DNA from: Aspidapion aeneum
Lineage: Eukaryota > Arthropoda > Insecta > Coleoptera > Brentidae
Reading direction: 5' to 3'
Assembly: GCA_963576565.1 (NCBI GenBank)
Contig: CAUYVT010000087.1
Location: 1-64,000 of the forward strand
DNA: 64,000 nucleotides
Shown: positions 55,460-63,720 of the stretch, piece by piece
How positions within the stretch are numbered: the stretch's first letter is position 1
Layout: every line of letters starts with the position of its first letter
Program-made: the position numbers and the translations under genes
Notes under the pieces: model-generated
Told to the model about the DNA's origin: nothing
Database searches by the model: none
What the model saw: only the letters and a program-made list of their open reading frames with translations

Positions 55460-55918
55460 ACGTCAATCTTAACGCTAGATCTCGGCAAGCAAACCGGCTG
55501 GGCAATTCTAACAGATGGAGTAATTGAAAGTGGAAGCAAAAGCTTTCATGGTAGCCGTTTCAGTGGAGGTGGAATGTGTTTTTTAAGTTTTCACAATTGG
55601 CTTAATTCTTTGAAACATGAGTTCACTGCAGTGTATTTTGAGGAAGTAAGAAGACATCTAGGAACTGATGCAGCGCATTGCTATGGCGGTTTTCTCGCAG
55701 TTCTGTCTGCTTGGTGTGAAGAGAACAATATTCCCTACCAAGGTGTTAATGTTAAAACTATAAAACGCTTTATAACAGGCAAAGGCAATGCAAGTAAGAG
55801 TGAAGTTATTGAAGCGATACGTGAAAAAAGTTTTTCACCTAGAGATGATAATGAGGCCGATGCTTTGGCATTAATGTTCTATATTAGTAAAGATATTAAT
55901 AAGACAAAAAACCCATGA
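55460..55918 (+). CDS. RuvC-like Holliday junction resolvase/nuclease with an ACG start
   Basis: The frame is open from 55460 and gives SILTLDLGKQTGWAIL, the first RNase H-fold strand with its catalytic Asp, then AVYFEEVRRHLG (Glu) and the C-terminal DDNEADALALMF (Asp pair), all features of phage RuvC-like resolvases. AAGGAG at 55447-55452 is placed seven bases before an ACG at 55460, where ATG is expected. The next in-frame ATG (55574) would remove the catalytic strand. So either ACG is used as a start or the gene has lost its start. Length is 152 residues, normal for the family. Confidence 0.75.
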   Translation, partial: TSILTLDLGKQTGWAILTDGVIESGSKSFHGSRFSGGGMCFLSFHNWLNSLKHEFTAVYFEEVRRHLGTDAAHCYGGFLAVLSAWCEENNIPYQGVNVKTIKRFITGKGNASKSEVIEAIREKSFSPRDDNEADALALMFYISKDINKTKNP

Positions 55919-56021
55919 AAAGTGGGTCCTTTCGGCCATAATGGCGGGTTTGGTGGGTTCGACCCCAGGCCTTCTCTAGCGTCAGATATATTTTAAATAT
56001 TAACTTTTTAATTATTAAGAT

Positions 56022-57242
56022 ATGAATTTAGCAATCCACTACTATCCTACTCGAAACCTAGTTGAATATGAGCGTAACCCACGTAAAAATGACGATGTGG
56101 TCAACAGAATGTGTGCTTCTATTCGAGAATTTGGCTTTCGTATACCAATAGTTGCAAAAAGTGATGGCACTGTGGTTGATGGTCATTTAAGACTTAAAGC
56201 AGCAAGAAAACTTGGTATGGAAAGTATACCAGTGGTCTTAAGTGATAATTTAAATGAACCACAAACTAAAGCTTTTCGATTACTGGCAAATCAATCAGCT
56301 AATTGGGCAAAGTGGGATGATGAGCTTTTGAAAGTAGAAATTCAAGAGTTAGAAGATTTACAGTTTGATCTTAAAATGACTGGATTTGAATTAGAAAAAG
56401 TTCAACATTTCCTTGATGATTTAGATAGTGAAAAAGAAGATTTTTCTGACTTGGTTGGTGATGACAAAAAGGTAGAAATAACAAAACCAGGTGATCTATG
56501 GATTTTAGGTGATCATCGAATCTATTGTGGTGATAGCTCTGTAGTTGAATCATATAAAGCGCTGTTAGATGATAAAATGGCAGACATTACTGTTTGTGAT
56601 CCTCCATATAACGTTGATTATGGTAGCAGTCAAGAAAGAGAGGATAAAAAGATACTAAACGATAATCAAGGTGAAAAGTATGAGCTTTTTCTCTATGATA
56701 TTTGTACTCATATTTTAGCATATACTAAAGGTGCAATTTACATCTGTGCATCATCATCAGAGTTTTCAACGTTGCAAAAAGCATTTGAGGAAGCGGGAGG
56801 AAAATGGTCAACTTTTATCATTTGGGCGAAGAATCACTTTACGCTAGGAAGATCAGATTATCAAAGACAATACGAAGCAATGCTTTATGGATGGAAAAGC
56901 GGCAATAAACGTGAGTGGCATGGCGGTAGAAATCAAAGTGATCTGTGGTTTTATGATAAGCCAATACATAACTCACTGCACCCAACAATGAAGCCAGTAG
57001 AGCTAATGGAGAGAGCAATAGTAAACAGCAGCAGATCAGGAGACATAGTACTTGATCCATTTAGCGGTTCTGGAAGTACACTGATTGCATGTGAGAGAAC
57101 AGGAAGAATTTGTAGGACAATAGAGCTAGATTCAAAATTTGTAGATGTAACCATAAAACGTTGGCAAGTGTACACAGGTAGGGAAGCAATTCTTTCTGGT
57201 GCTGGTAAAACTTTTTCAGAGATTCAAGAAGAAAAACAGTAA
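56022..57242 (+). CDS. ParB-like nuclease domain fused to a DNA methyltransferase
   Basis: The 406-residue phage protein has an N-terminal ParB/Srx domain (residues about 1-110: NLVEYERNPRKND, REFGFRIPIV, VVDGHLRLKAARKLG). It is followed by a class-beta amino-methyltransferase: DPPYNVDYG (motif IV, near 193-201) comes before LDPFSGSGSTLIACE (motif I, S-adenosylmethionine binding, near 346-360). It would methylate adenine N6 or cytosine N4 in phage or host DNA. The fusion is common in WO phages. All catalytic residues are present. Confidence 0.93.
   Translation: MNLAIHYYPTRNLVEYERNPRKNDDVVNRMCASIREFGFRIPIVAKSDGTVVDGHLRLKAARKLGMESIPVVLSDNLNEPQTKAFRLLANQSANWAKWDDELLKVEIQELEDLQFDLKMTGFELEKVQHFLDDLDSEKEDFSDLVGDDKKVEITKPGDLWILGDHRIYCGDSSVVESYKALLDDKMADITVCDPPYNVDYGSSQEREDKKILNDNQGEKYELFLYDICTHILAYTKGAIYICASSSEFSTLQKAFEEAGGKWSTFIIWAKNHFTLGRSDYQRQYEAMLYGWKSGNKREWHGGRNQSDLWFYDKPIHNSLHPTMKPVELMERAIVNSSRSGDIVLDPFSGSGSTLIACERTGRICRTIELDSKFVDVTIKRWQVYTGREAILSGAGKTFSEIQEEKQ
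57159..57235 (+). repeat. Methyltransferase 3' end, source of a downstream duplicate
   Basis: The last about 77 coding bases (CGTTGGCAAGTGTACACAGG ... TCAAGAAGAAAA) recur in decayed form at 59351-59420, on the other side of the 57376 gene. Confidence 0.75.
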
Positions 57243-57375
57243 GAAAAAAGTGGAAAAGATAACGCAAACAGAAATTTAGTAAGCCTTGGTAGTTGTAATA
57301 TTAATTTACTGGTATATACCGTATTTTAATGAGTTTAGCGTAACAAATAACTTTGGATTAAATGTGGTGTACTTA

Positions 57376-59268
57376 ATGAATCAAGAAAAGACGTTAGCTG
57401 GAGTAGTAACGTCGCAAACAAATAATGAAGCATCGTTTTCTGAAGAAGTAGAAAATAATGTTTCAAATTCTACACTATCTGTTAAGGAGAGAATTGAATT
57501 GTTTGAAAAAGGTACGAAGCAAGAACCTGACCTGAACACTGAATGCAAACTAGCTTCTTTAAATGTGATTAGCAATAGTAGCGATAGCAGTATTACAGCA
57601 AAAATAGACGAAGCAGGTGCTGATTTTTCAGTGAGTTGTTCTTCTTTAGTATTTGATGATGGTAAAGACATAGAGGACGAATTTAATGCAGTTTGTGAGG
57701 CAAATGGAATAGAATATAACCGTCCGTATTCTCTTGATCAGCTTGAGGCAGCATCCAACACATCTTCCAACCCCAAAATAGACAATACAAAAGAAATGCA
57801 AAAAGAGGAAGAGGATAAAGAATTAGGAGATAAACCAAAGCCGTTACCTAGGAATGGAATGTTGGAGAAGGACAATATTAGAAATGTAGCTCCACCTTCA
57901 CCTAGAACAGCAGAAAATCATCGGTTGAGTATTATTCAGGATATTGCACCACCAAAGCTACCACATTCTTCTTTCCAATTAAATGGAGAAAAATGTGATG
58001 AGCAAGAAGCTATAGGAGAACCTATGTATGCAACTATAGACAAAAATAAAAAATTCTCGAAAAGAGGTTTAGATGGTGAAATAAACGATCAAAGTCCGGA
58101 GATGGAAAAGTCAAATTCTGAAGAAACATCAATTAAGAAAGGATCAGAAGATATAATTGGTGAACCTGTAGATCTGAATACAAAATTTTTAAAAAAGAGT
58201 TTGGAAGGAAGTGATAGTGGAATAGACAATAGAAGTGCAGAGATGACAAGATCAAATTCTCAAGTAACAGAAATGAGTGAGTTTTGTGGCAGTCAAGGAT
58301 GGGAGAATATGTCATTAAATCATGATAGTCCAGTTACACTTTCAACTAGCTCATCAGAAAAAAGTGATAATGAAGAAACCCCGTTAATTAAAAAAGAAAA
58401 GAAAACAAATAGAATTTTGCCAAGAGTAAAATATGCAGTGCAGCAGAAGGAATTTGTAATTTTCGGTATAGCTGCTGTTGCACTTAGCGCTTCTGCAGCT
58501 TTGGTATATCTACAGGATAAAGGACAATTTATTGCATTTTTTGCAAACAGCCCTCTCTATATTACTATGCCAATGATAGCAATTACTTCATTGCTTGCAA
58601 TTAGCACAATATTTTGTGGAATAAAGCAATTTAGAGATACTGAAGAGTGTCAAATAGGAGGAAAGAATGCGAATGAAACTTTGAATCAGGTGCTAAAGTA
58701 TCAACCAAAAGATAAAGTAATAAAATCATTCAAACTTGAATACAGCAATGGTACTCATTCACATTTTACACTTAACGCTTGGAAGGGTAAGAACAACTTC
58801 ATTAATATTGACGACAAAGTCATTAGTAGAAGAAATAAAGTAGAATCAGTAATCAAAGATAGGCCATTATTTACAGCATTATTAAGCAGTTTGGTTGCTG
58901 CAAATATAGTATTGCCTTTATTACTGTATGTAGAAGGTGGTATTAATAGTGTACAGAAGTTTTACCAGAACGCTTTGATTAATAACGTAGGGTTATCACT
59001 ACTTATAGGCTCGAGTATACTTGCACTATCAGTGATATTCCTTGGAGTACATTACTACAGAAAAACAAATTGCACAAATCTTGTATATTGTGAGGAAAGA
59101 ATTGAACCAGAAAAAGTTAATGGAAAGTTCATTGAGGAAATAAAGGAAGCAAGGACAAAAGTGCTTGAAGAAAACCATAGTAAAGATGCCAAATGCAGCA
59201 GTTTAACGCTAGAGCAAGTAGTGGTTGAATCTCATAACTACAAAGATGCAATTTATAGTATTAGTTGA
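57376..59268 (+). CDS. Four-helix membrane protein with an EPIYA-like motif
   Basis: This is a Wolbachia protein of unknown family. The frame is open from 57286, but the ATG at 57376 (MNQEKTLAGVV) gives the natural N-terminus (630 residues). Residues 1-350 are acidic, Ser/Asn-rich and disordered-looking, with proline patches (KPLPRNG, APPSPRT, APPKLP). Residues about 214-305 hold two degenerate copies of a 40-50-residue unit, the first starting IGEPMYATIDKNKKFSK. EPMYATID resembles EPIYA motifs phosphorylated by host tyrosine kinases. The C-terminal half has four hydrophobic helices (near 367-390, 397-425, 497-520 and 537-565). It separates the methyltransferase and small-terminase genes and is flanked by a duplication, so it looks inserted. 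Confidence 0.7.
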   Translation: MNQEKTLAGVVTSQTNNEASFSEEVENNVSNSTLSVKERIELFEKGTKQEPDLNTECKLASLNVISNSSDSSITAKIDEAGADFSVSCSSLVFDDGKDIEDEFNAVCEANGIEYNRPYSLDQLEAASNTSSNPKIDNTKEMQKEEEDKELGDKPKPLPRNGMLEKDNIRNVAPPSPRTAENHRLSIIQDIAPPKLPHSSFQLNGEKCDEQEAIGEPMYATIDKNKKFSKRGLDGEINDQSPEMEKSNSEETSIKKGSEDIIGEPVDLNTKFLKKSLEGSDSGIDNRSAEMTRSNSQVTEMSEFCGSQGWENMSLNHDSPVTLSTSSSEKSDNEETPLIKKEKKTNRILPRVKYAVQQKEFVIFGIAAVALSASAALVYLQDKGQFIAFFANSPLYITMPMIAITSLLAISTIFCGIKQFRDTEECQIGGKNANETLNQVLKYQPKDKVIKSFKLEYSNGTHSHFTLNAWKGKNNFINIDDKVISRRNKVESVIKDRPLFTALLSSLVAANIVLPLLLYVEGGINSVQKFYQNALINNVGLSLLIGSSILALSVIFLGVHYYRKTNCTNLVYCEERIEPEKVNGKFIEEIKEARTKVLEENHSKDAKCSSLTLEQVVVESHNYKDAIYSIS

Positions 59269-59350
59269 AAATGGCCAAATTTCACTATGTAAAAAGAAAG
59301 CAGCTATAAACCGGAGTACTTCGCTCTATATTAGTAAAATATCTCTAAGA

Positions 59351-59420
59351 CGCCGGCAAGTATAAACAGGTAGGAAATTGCTGATACTGGCAAAACCTTT
59401 TCAGAGATTCAAGAAGAAAA
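59351..59420 (+). repeat. Decayed duplicate of the methyltransferase 3' end
   Basis: CGCCGGCAAGTATAAACAGG ... TTTTCAGAGATTCAAGAAGA matches the end of the methyltransferase gene with several substitutions and small deletions. It marks where the original methyltransferase-terminase junction was before the 57376 gene came between them. Confidence 0.75.
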
Positions 59421-59451
59421 TTCGTAGAAACAAGAGAGAGGAGAAAAAAAA

Positions 59452-59934
59452 GTGAAAATCACACAAACAGAATGGGCAAGAGAGATAGGAGTATCAAAGC
59501 AATATGTCTGTTATTTAGTAAAAAAAGGAATAGTTGAGTTGGAGGATGGTTTGATCAATAGAGAACAAGCAAATGAAGCGGTGGCAGCAATAAGAGATCC
59601 AAGTCAGCCACTTAGGAGGAAAAATCCAGAAAACGAAAATACAAATAACCTTTCTACAATGTTGCTAAAAACGCGAATAAAAAATGAAATGGAGCGAGGA
59701 AGGTTGCTAGAAGCAAAGGCAAAAGCTGAAATAGGAGAACTTGTAGCAGTAGAGGAAGTAAAAAGTGAGGCATTTAACGTAGCAAGAGTTGTACGTAATA
59801 ATTTGCTTAATGTTCCAAATAGAGTTTCAGCACTGCTTGCATCACTGAGTGACACTGAAAAAATTCACGAGACGCTAACTGAAGAGATTACAAACTCACT
59901 TGAAGAATTATCTAACGCTAAATTTAAAATATAA
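59452..59934 (+). CDS. Phage terminase small subunit (Nu1-like)
   Basis: The 160-residue protein has an N-terminal winged-helix DNA-binding motif (TQTEWAREIGVSKQYVCYLVKKG, then a hinge and REQANEA) and a long helical region (MERGRLLEAKAKAEIGELVA, then EAFNVARVVRNNLL) typical of Nu1/small terminase subunits that recognise the packaging site and oligomerise. GTG start. It lies upstream of the ankyrin and large terminase genes, in the packaging order. Confidence 0.8.
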   Translation: MKITQTEWAREIGVSKQYVCYLVKKGIVELEDGLINREQANEAVAAIRDPSQPLRRKNPENENTNNLSTMLLKTRIKNEMERGRLLEAKAKAEIGELVAVEEVKSEAFNVARVVRNNLLNVPNRVSALLASLSDTEKIHETLTEEITNSLEELSNAKFKI

Positions 59935-59952
59935 AAAGATTTTGAATACAAA

Positions 59953-61437
59953 ATGGCTGATAACTTAAGTTTAGAGTTAATAAAGTGTTTAATCAATCAA
60001 CCTGGATTAGATGTTAATGTCAGAGGGTTAAACGGAAAAACTCCACTGCATTGCGCTATAGAGTTTGATGAATTAAGCATGGTAGATTTGTTACTCACGA
60101 AGAAGAACATTAATCCTTTTGTGGAAGATAATGAAGGTAAAACATCTCTTGATTACGCCAAAGAAGGGAAAAAAGCAGAAATATTACAAGCACTAATTAA
60201 TAACAAGTACGGGTCAGAACAAGATAGCTTACTTCATTTAGCTGCAATGATAGGTGAAATTAATGCAGTGAGATATTTGATCAGAAAAGGTATTGACGTT
60301 AATGTACGAAATGCTTTGCACCATACTCCATTACATCTAGCAGCAGGCATAGGACATGCAGAAGTTGTAAAGATTTTGATAAGAGAAGGAAAAGCTGAAA
60401 TAGATGTCTTTGATGCACGAAATCAGACACCAATGCACTATGCAGTTAATAATAAAAAGTTGGAGATAGTAAAGTTACTGCTGAAGCTTGGAGCAGATGT
60501 GAATAGTGCACGCATGGGACAAAACTCAATGAAATTGTCACCTGTGCATATAGCTGTAAGTAATGCTAATTACGATGAAAGAGACTTATGTCTTGATATC
60601 CTCAAATCCTTAATAAAGGAGCCTAATGCTCAAGTAAATTTGCAAGACTACGAAAATAAAACACCACTACATTATGCTGAAAGACTAAAAACAATAGAAG
60701 TTTTACTAACGCGAGAAGATATAGACCCTCTGGTAAAAGACGATAGCGGTAAAACACCATTTGATTACGCTAAACCTGAGATAAAGAAGGCTTTGATGAG
60801 TAATAAATACGGTTCTGAAAAGAATAGTCTACTCCATTTAGCTGCACAAAGAGGAGAAATTGAGATTGTAGATGCAATTTTAAGAGAAGAAATCGATATT
60901 GATATTGTAAATAATAAAGGTTTATCACCGGTTTACCTTGCTGCGGAAAAAGGGCATTTACATGTAGTAAAGTTATTGCTGAAAAAAGGAGCAAATTATA
61001 CACCTGTTTTACATTTAGCAATTAAATCAAACAATTTAGAGTTACTTAAAGTTTTGTTTACTGAAAAAAATGGGTCTTTGCTCTGCAGAGATACCGTTGT
61101 TAATTTTCCAACCCTTCATAATAAATATATAGCACAGAGAGAAATAGCAGATAAAAGGACGAAAAAACATAATAATATTATCTGCATCTATACTACAGTC
61201 AGCGCAATAGCAGTAGCAGTATATATAGGGTTGATAACAACAACAATAAGCAGTGCAATCATTTTTGCAACAATAACAGGGGTATTTGCGCTTGTTATAG
61301 CAATAATGATAAGTGAGATGAGCAAAAGATATATAGAAAACGAATTTCAGAAAAAGATGTTTATGGAATTGGATGAGTGTAGTTCTATTGTTAATGATGT
61401 CGAGATAGAACCAGTTATGAGTAGATGCAGACAATGA
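59953..61437 (+). CDS. Ankyrin-repeat membrane protein, copy 2
   Basis: The 494-residue protein has about nine to ten ankyrin repeats (residues 5-385) in two similar arrays. Both arrays contain a KYGSExxSLLHLAA repeat, so an internal duplication is visible. Two hydrophobic segments follow (near residues 405-425 and 430-452) and a short acidic tail. The end overlaps the large terminase start by 13 bases. The same Ank-terL arrangement occurs in the minus-strand copy. It is a phage-borne host-interaction candidate; its role in the phage is unknown. Confidence 0.9.
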   Translation: MADNLSLELIKCLINQPGLDVNVRGLNGKTPLHCAIEFDELSMVDLLLTKKNINPFVEDNEGKTSLDYAKEGKKAEILQALINNKYGSEQDSLLHLAAMIGEINAVRYLIRKGIDVNVRNALHHTPLHLAAGIGHAEVVKILIREGKAEIDVFDARNQTPMHYAVNNKKLEIVKLLLKLGADVNSARMGQNSMKLSPVHIAVSNANYDERDLCLDILKSLIKEPNAQVNLQDYENKTPLHYAERLKTIEVLLTREDIDPLVKDDSGKTPFDYAKPEIKKALMSNKYGSEKNSLLHLAAQRGEIEIVDAILREEIDIDIVNNKGLSPVYLAAEKGHLHVVKLLLKKGANYTPVLHLAIKSNNLELLKVLFTEKNGSLLCRDTVVNFPTLHNKYIAQREIADKRTKKHNNIICIYTTVSAIAVAVYIGLITTTISSAIIFATITGVFALVIAIMISEMSKRYIENEFQKKMFMELDECSSIVNDVEIEPVMSRCRQ

Positions 61438-63278
61438 TATACGCTACATCTTTTTCTGAAGGTTTAAGGCCAGATCCCCAGCTTAAAGTATCAGAGTGGG
61501 CGAATGAGTATCGAGTTTTAGCGCCAACTGCAGCATCAGAGCCAGGTAAATGGAGAACAGAAAGAACTCCTTATTTAAAAGAAATAATGGATTCACTATC
61601 ACCATCTTCACCTGCAGAAAAAGTAGTATTCATGAAAGGAGCGCAGATTGGGGGAACAGAAGCTGGCAACAATTGGATTGGCTATATCATCGATCAAACA
61701 CCAGGTCCAATGCTGGTAGTACAGCCAACAGTTGAAATGGGAAAACGTTGGTCGAAGGGAAGATTTGCACCGTTAATAGAGAGTACACCATGTTTAAAAA
61801 GTAAAGTAAAAGACCCAAGGTCAAGAGATTCAGGGAATACTGTACAAAGTAAGGAGTTTCCAGGTGGAATAGTAGTAATAACTGGAGCGAATAGTAGTGT
61901 AGGACTGAGATCTATGCCAGTAAAATATCTCTTTCTTGATGAAATAGATGCCTACCCAGGAGATTCAGGAGGAGAAGGAGATCCAGTACTGCTCAGTATT
62001 GCTCGAACTAATACATTTGCAAGGCGAAAGATTTTTTTAGTATCGACACCAACGATTCATGGAATAAGCAGAATTGAGAAAGAATTTGAAGCAACAGATA
62101 AGAGATATTTTTTTGTTCCCTGTCCGTATTGTAATTACTATCAAGTTCTAAAATGGTCACAAATAAAATGGGAAGATAAAAATCCAAGTACAGCACACTA
62201 TATATGTATAGAATGTGGTGAAAAGATAGAAAATCATCAAAAGACAGAGATGCTTGAACGTGGAGAATGGAGAGCTACAAATCAAGTACACAATAGCAAA
62301 GTAATAGGATTTCACCTTTCAAGTCTTTATAGCCCAGTTGGGTGGTATAGTTGGCAACAAGCAGTAGAGGATTTTCTGCATGCAAAGGAAAGTGAACAAT
62401 TACTGAAAGTTTGGATCAACACAACGCTTGGAGAAACCTGGGTAGATAAAGGAGAAGTACCTGATTGGAAGCAATTATTTAACAGGAGAGAATTTTTTCA
62501 GATTGGCACAGTACCAAGGAGAGAAGTGGTACTTACTGCAGGAGTAGATGTCCAAAAAGATCGTCTAGAGGTGGAAGTTGTAGCATGGGGAAAAAGTCGT
62601 GAAAGTTGGTCAATAGACTACCGAGTATTTGAAGGAGATACAGGAAGTAGAGAAGTATGGAAAAAGCTTTCGGAGCTCCTCAATCATCATTTTATTGGTG
62701 AAAATGGGCTTGAATATATGATAAGTATGATGGCGGTTGATGCAGGGTATGCAACGCAGGAAGTTTACAACTGGGTGAGAAGTCATCAAGGGTCTGGAAG
62801 AGTAATGGCAGTGAAAGGTGTAAATAAAGCACTAGTGCCGCTGAGCAGCCCAAGTAGAGTAGATATAACAGTTGGAGGGCAAAAGCTGAAAAGAGGAATA
62901 AAGCTCTGGCCAGTCGGAGTATCGATATTAAAGTCAGAGCTTTTTCAATTACTTAATATTTTAAAAGAAGGTGAAGAAACACCGCCAGGGTATTGTCATT
63001 TTCCCGAGTATGCACCTGAGTATTTTAAGCAGCTAACGGCAGAGCAATTAGTCAGCAAAGTAGTAAAAGGATATACCAAACAAGAGTGGCAAAAGGTAAG
63101 AGAAAGAAATGAAGTACTAGATTGCCGAATTTATGCAAGAGCAGCATCGATAGCACTGGGAATAGATAGATGGCCAGAGAGTAAATGGAATAGTTTAAGT
63201 GAAAAACCGGAAAGTAAAAAATCAAAGAAAATAGTCAAAAGCAAATGGATCAGCACCGGAACAGACAAAATCTGTTAA
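61425..63278 (+). CDS. Phage terminase large subunit (GpA family), copy 2
   Basis: The 617 residues are nearly identical to the minus-strand copy at 49287 except in the zinc-ribbon linker (CIECGEKI ... ATNQVHNSK against CTECSGKI ... PTNRVKGEK) and at the very C-terminus, where ISTGTDKIC replaces LGNQNVQ. All motor and nuclease motifs are present. The gpW and portal genes that should follow are absent; an IS110-type region begins at the stop codon instead, so the C-terminal change may be due to that insertion. Confidence 0.95.
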   Translation: MQTMIYATSFSEGLRPDPQLKVSEWANEYRVLAPTAASEPGKWRTERTPYLKEIMDSLSPSSPAEKVVFMKGAQIGGTEAGNNWIGYIIDQTPGPMLVVQPTVEMGKRWSKGRFAPLIESTPCLKSKVKDPRSRDSGNTVQSKEFPGGIVVITGANSSVGLRSMPVKYLFLDEIDAYPGDSGGEGDPVLLSIARTNTFARRKIFLVSTPTIHGISRIEKEFEATDKRYFFVPCPYCNYYQVLKWSQIKWEDKNPSTAHYICIECGEKIENHQKTEMLERGEWRATNQVHNSKVIGFHLSSLYSPVGWYSWQQAVEDFLHAKESEQLLKVWINTTLGETWVDKGEVPDWKQLFNRREFFQIGTVPRREVVLTAGVDVQKDRLEVEVVAWGKSRESWSIDYRVFEGDTGSREVWKKLSELLNHHFIGENGLEYMISMMAVDAGYATQEVYNWVRSHQGSGRVMAVKGVNKALVPLSSPSRVDITVGGQKLKRGIKLWPVGVSILKSELFQLLNILKEGEETPPGYCHFPEYAPEYFKQLTAEQLVSKVVKGYTKQEWQKVRERNEVLDCRIYARAASIALGIDRWPESKWNSLSEKPESKKSKKIVKSKWISTGTDKIC

Positions 63279-63465
63279 ACCAGAAAGAAACGTCCTAATG
63301 CACATTGCAGTAATTTTTGGATATAATTTTATGAAGAAGTGCTTCTGCAGTTATAATCGAGTTCGCAATGGTGCAATAAATGCCCGTGGATCAGTATGAT
63401 TTTGGAAGGGACGGTTAAACCATTGATGGAGCTTCTTAGCTACCTCGTTTAGCATCGAACAAAAT
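63271..63465 (+). repeat. First copy of the IS110-type noncoding leader
   Basis: It starts ATCTGTTAAACCAGAAAGAA and contains CTGCAGTTATAATCG, GGTGCAATAAATGCCCGT, GATTTTGGAAGGGACGGT and CATTGATGGAGCTTCTTA. Each block has a counterpart in the same order in the next repeat, about 195 bases further on. It looks like the left end of an earlier IS110-family insertion whose body is gone. Confidence 0.6.
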
Positions 63466-63700
63466 GAATCTGTCAAACCAGGAAGAAACTCATCAATTTA
63501 AGTTTCTAGTAGTTTTAAGTATAGTTGTGAAGGAAGCGCCTCATGCAGTTATAACCGGAATCTTCACTGGTGCCATAAGTGCCCGTCGTTTAGCATGGTT
63601 TTGGAGGAACGGTCAAATCATTGATGGAGTCCTTAGACTACCTCGGTTAGGAGATTGTATTATATCAACCGTCCCAAGCTGAAGCGTTTCCCTGCTATAA
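63466..63700 (+). ncRNA. Candidate bridge-RNA region of the IS110-family element
   Basis: The noncoding left end of the IS110 element: ATCTGTCAAACCAGGAAGAA, CATGCAGTTATAACCGGAAT, GGTGCCATAAGTGCCCGT, GGTTTTGGAGGAACGGTC, CATTGATGGAGTCCTTAGAC. IS110-group elements are known to transcribe, upstream of their transposase, a structured RNA that pairs with donor and target DNA. Location and conservation between the two repeats fit that role; the fold and loops are not worked out here. Confidence 0.45.
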
Positions 63701-63720
63701 ATTATATGAAGGAGTTACCA

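Noticed and set aside
55945..55975. tRNA-like T-arm (GGGTTCGACCCC) after the RuvC-like gene
   Set aside because: The stem beyond the central pairs does not match and no acceptor, D or anticodon arm is present nearby.
63464..63682. 72-residue open frame before the IS110 transposase
   Set aside because: It overlaps the noncoding leader, which is conserved at the DNA level, and the parallel repeat upstream has no matching frame.
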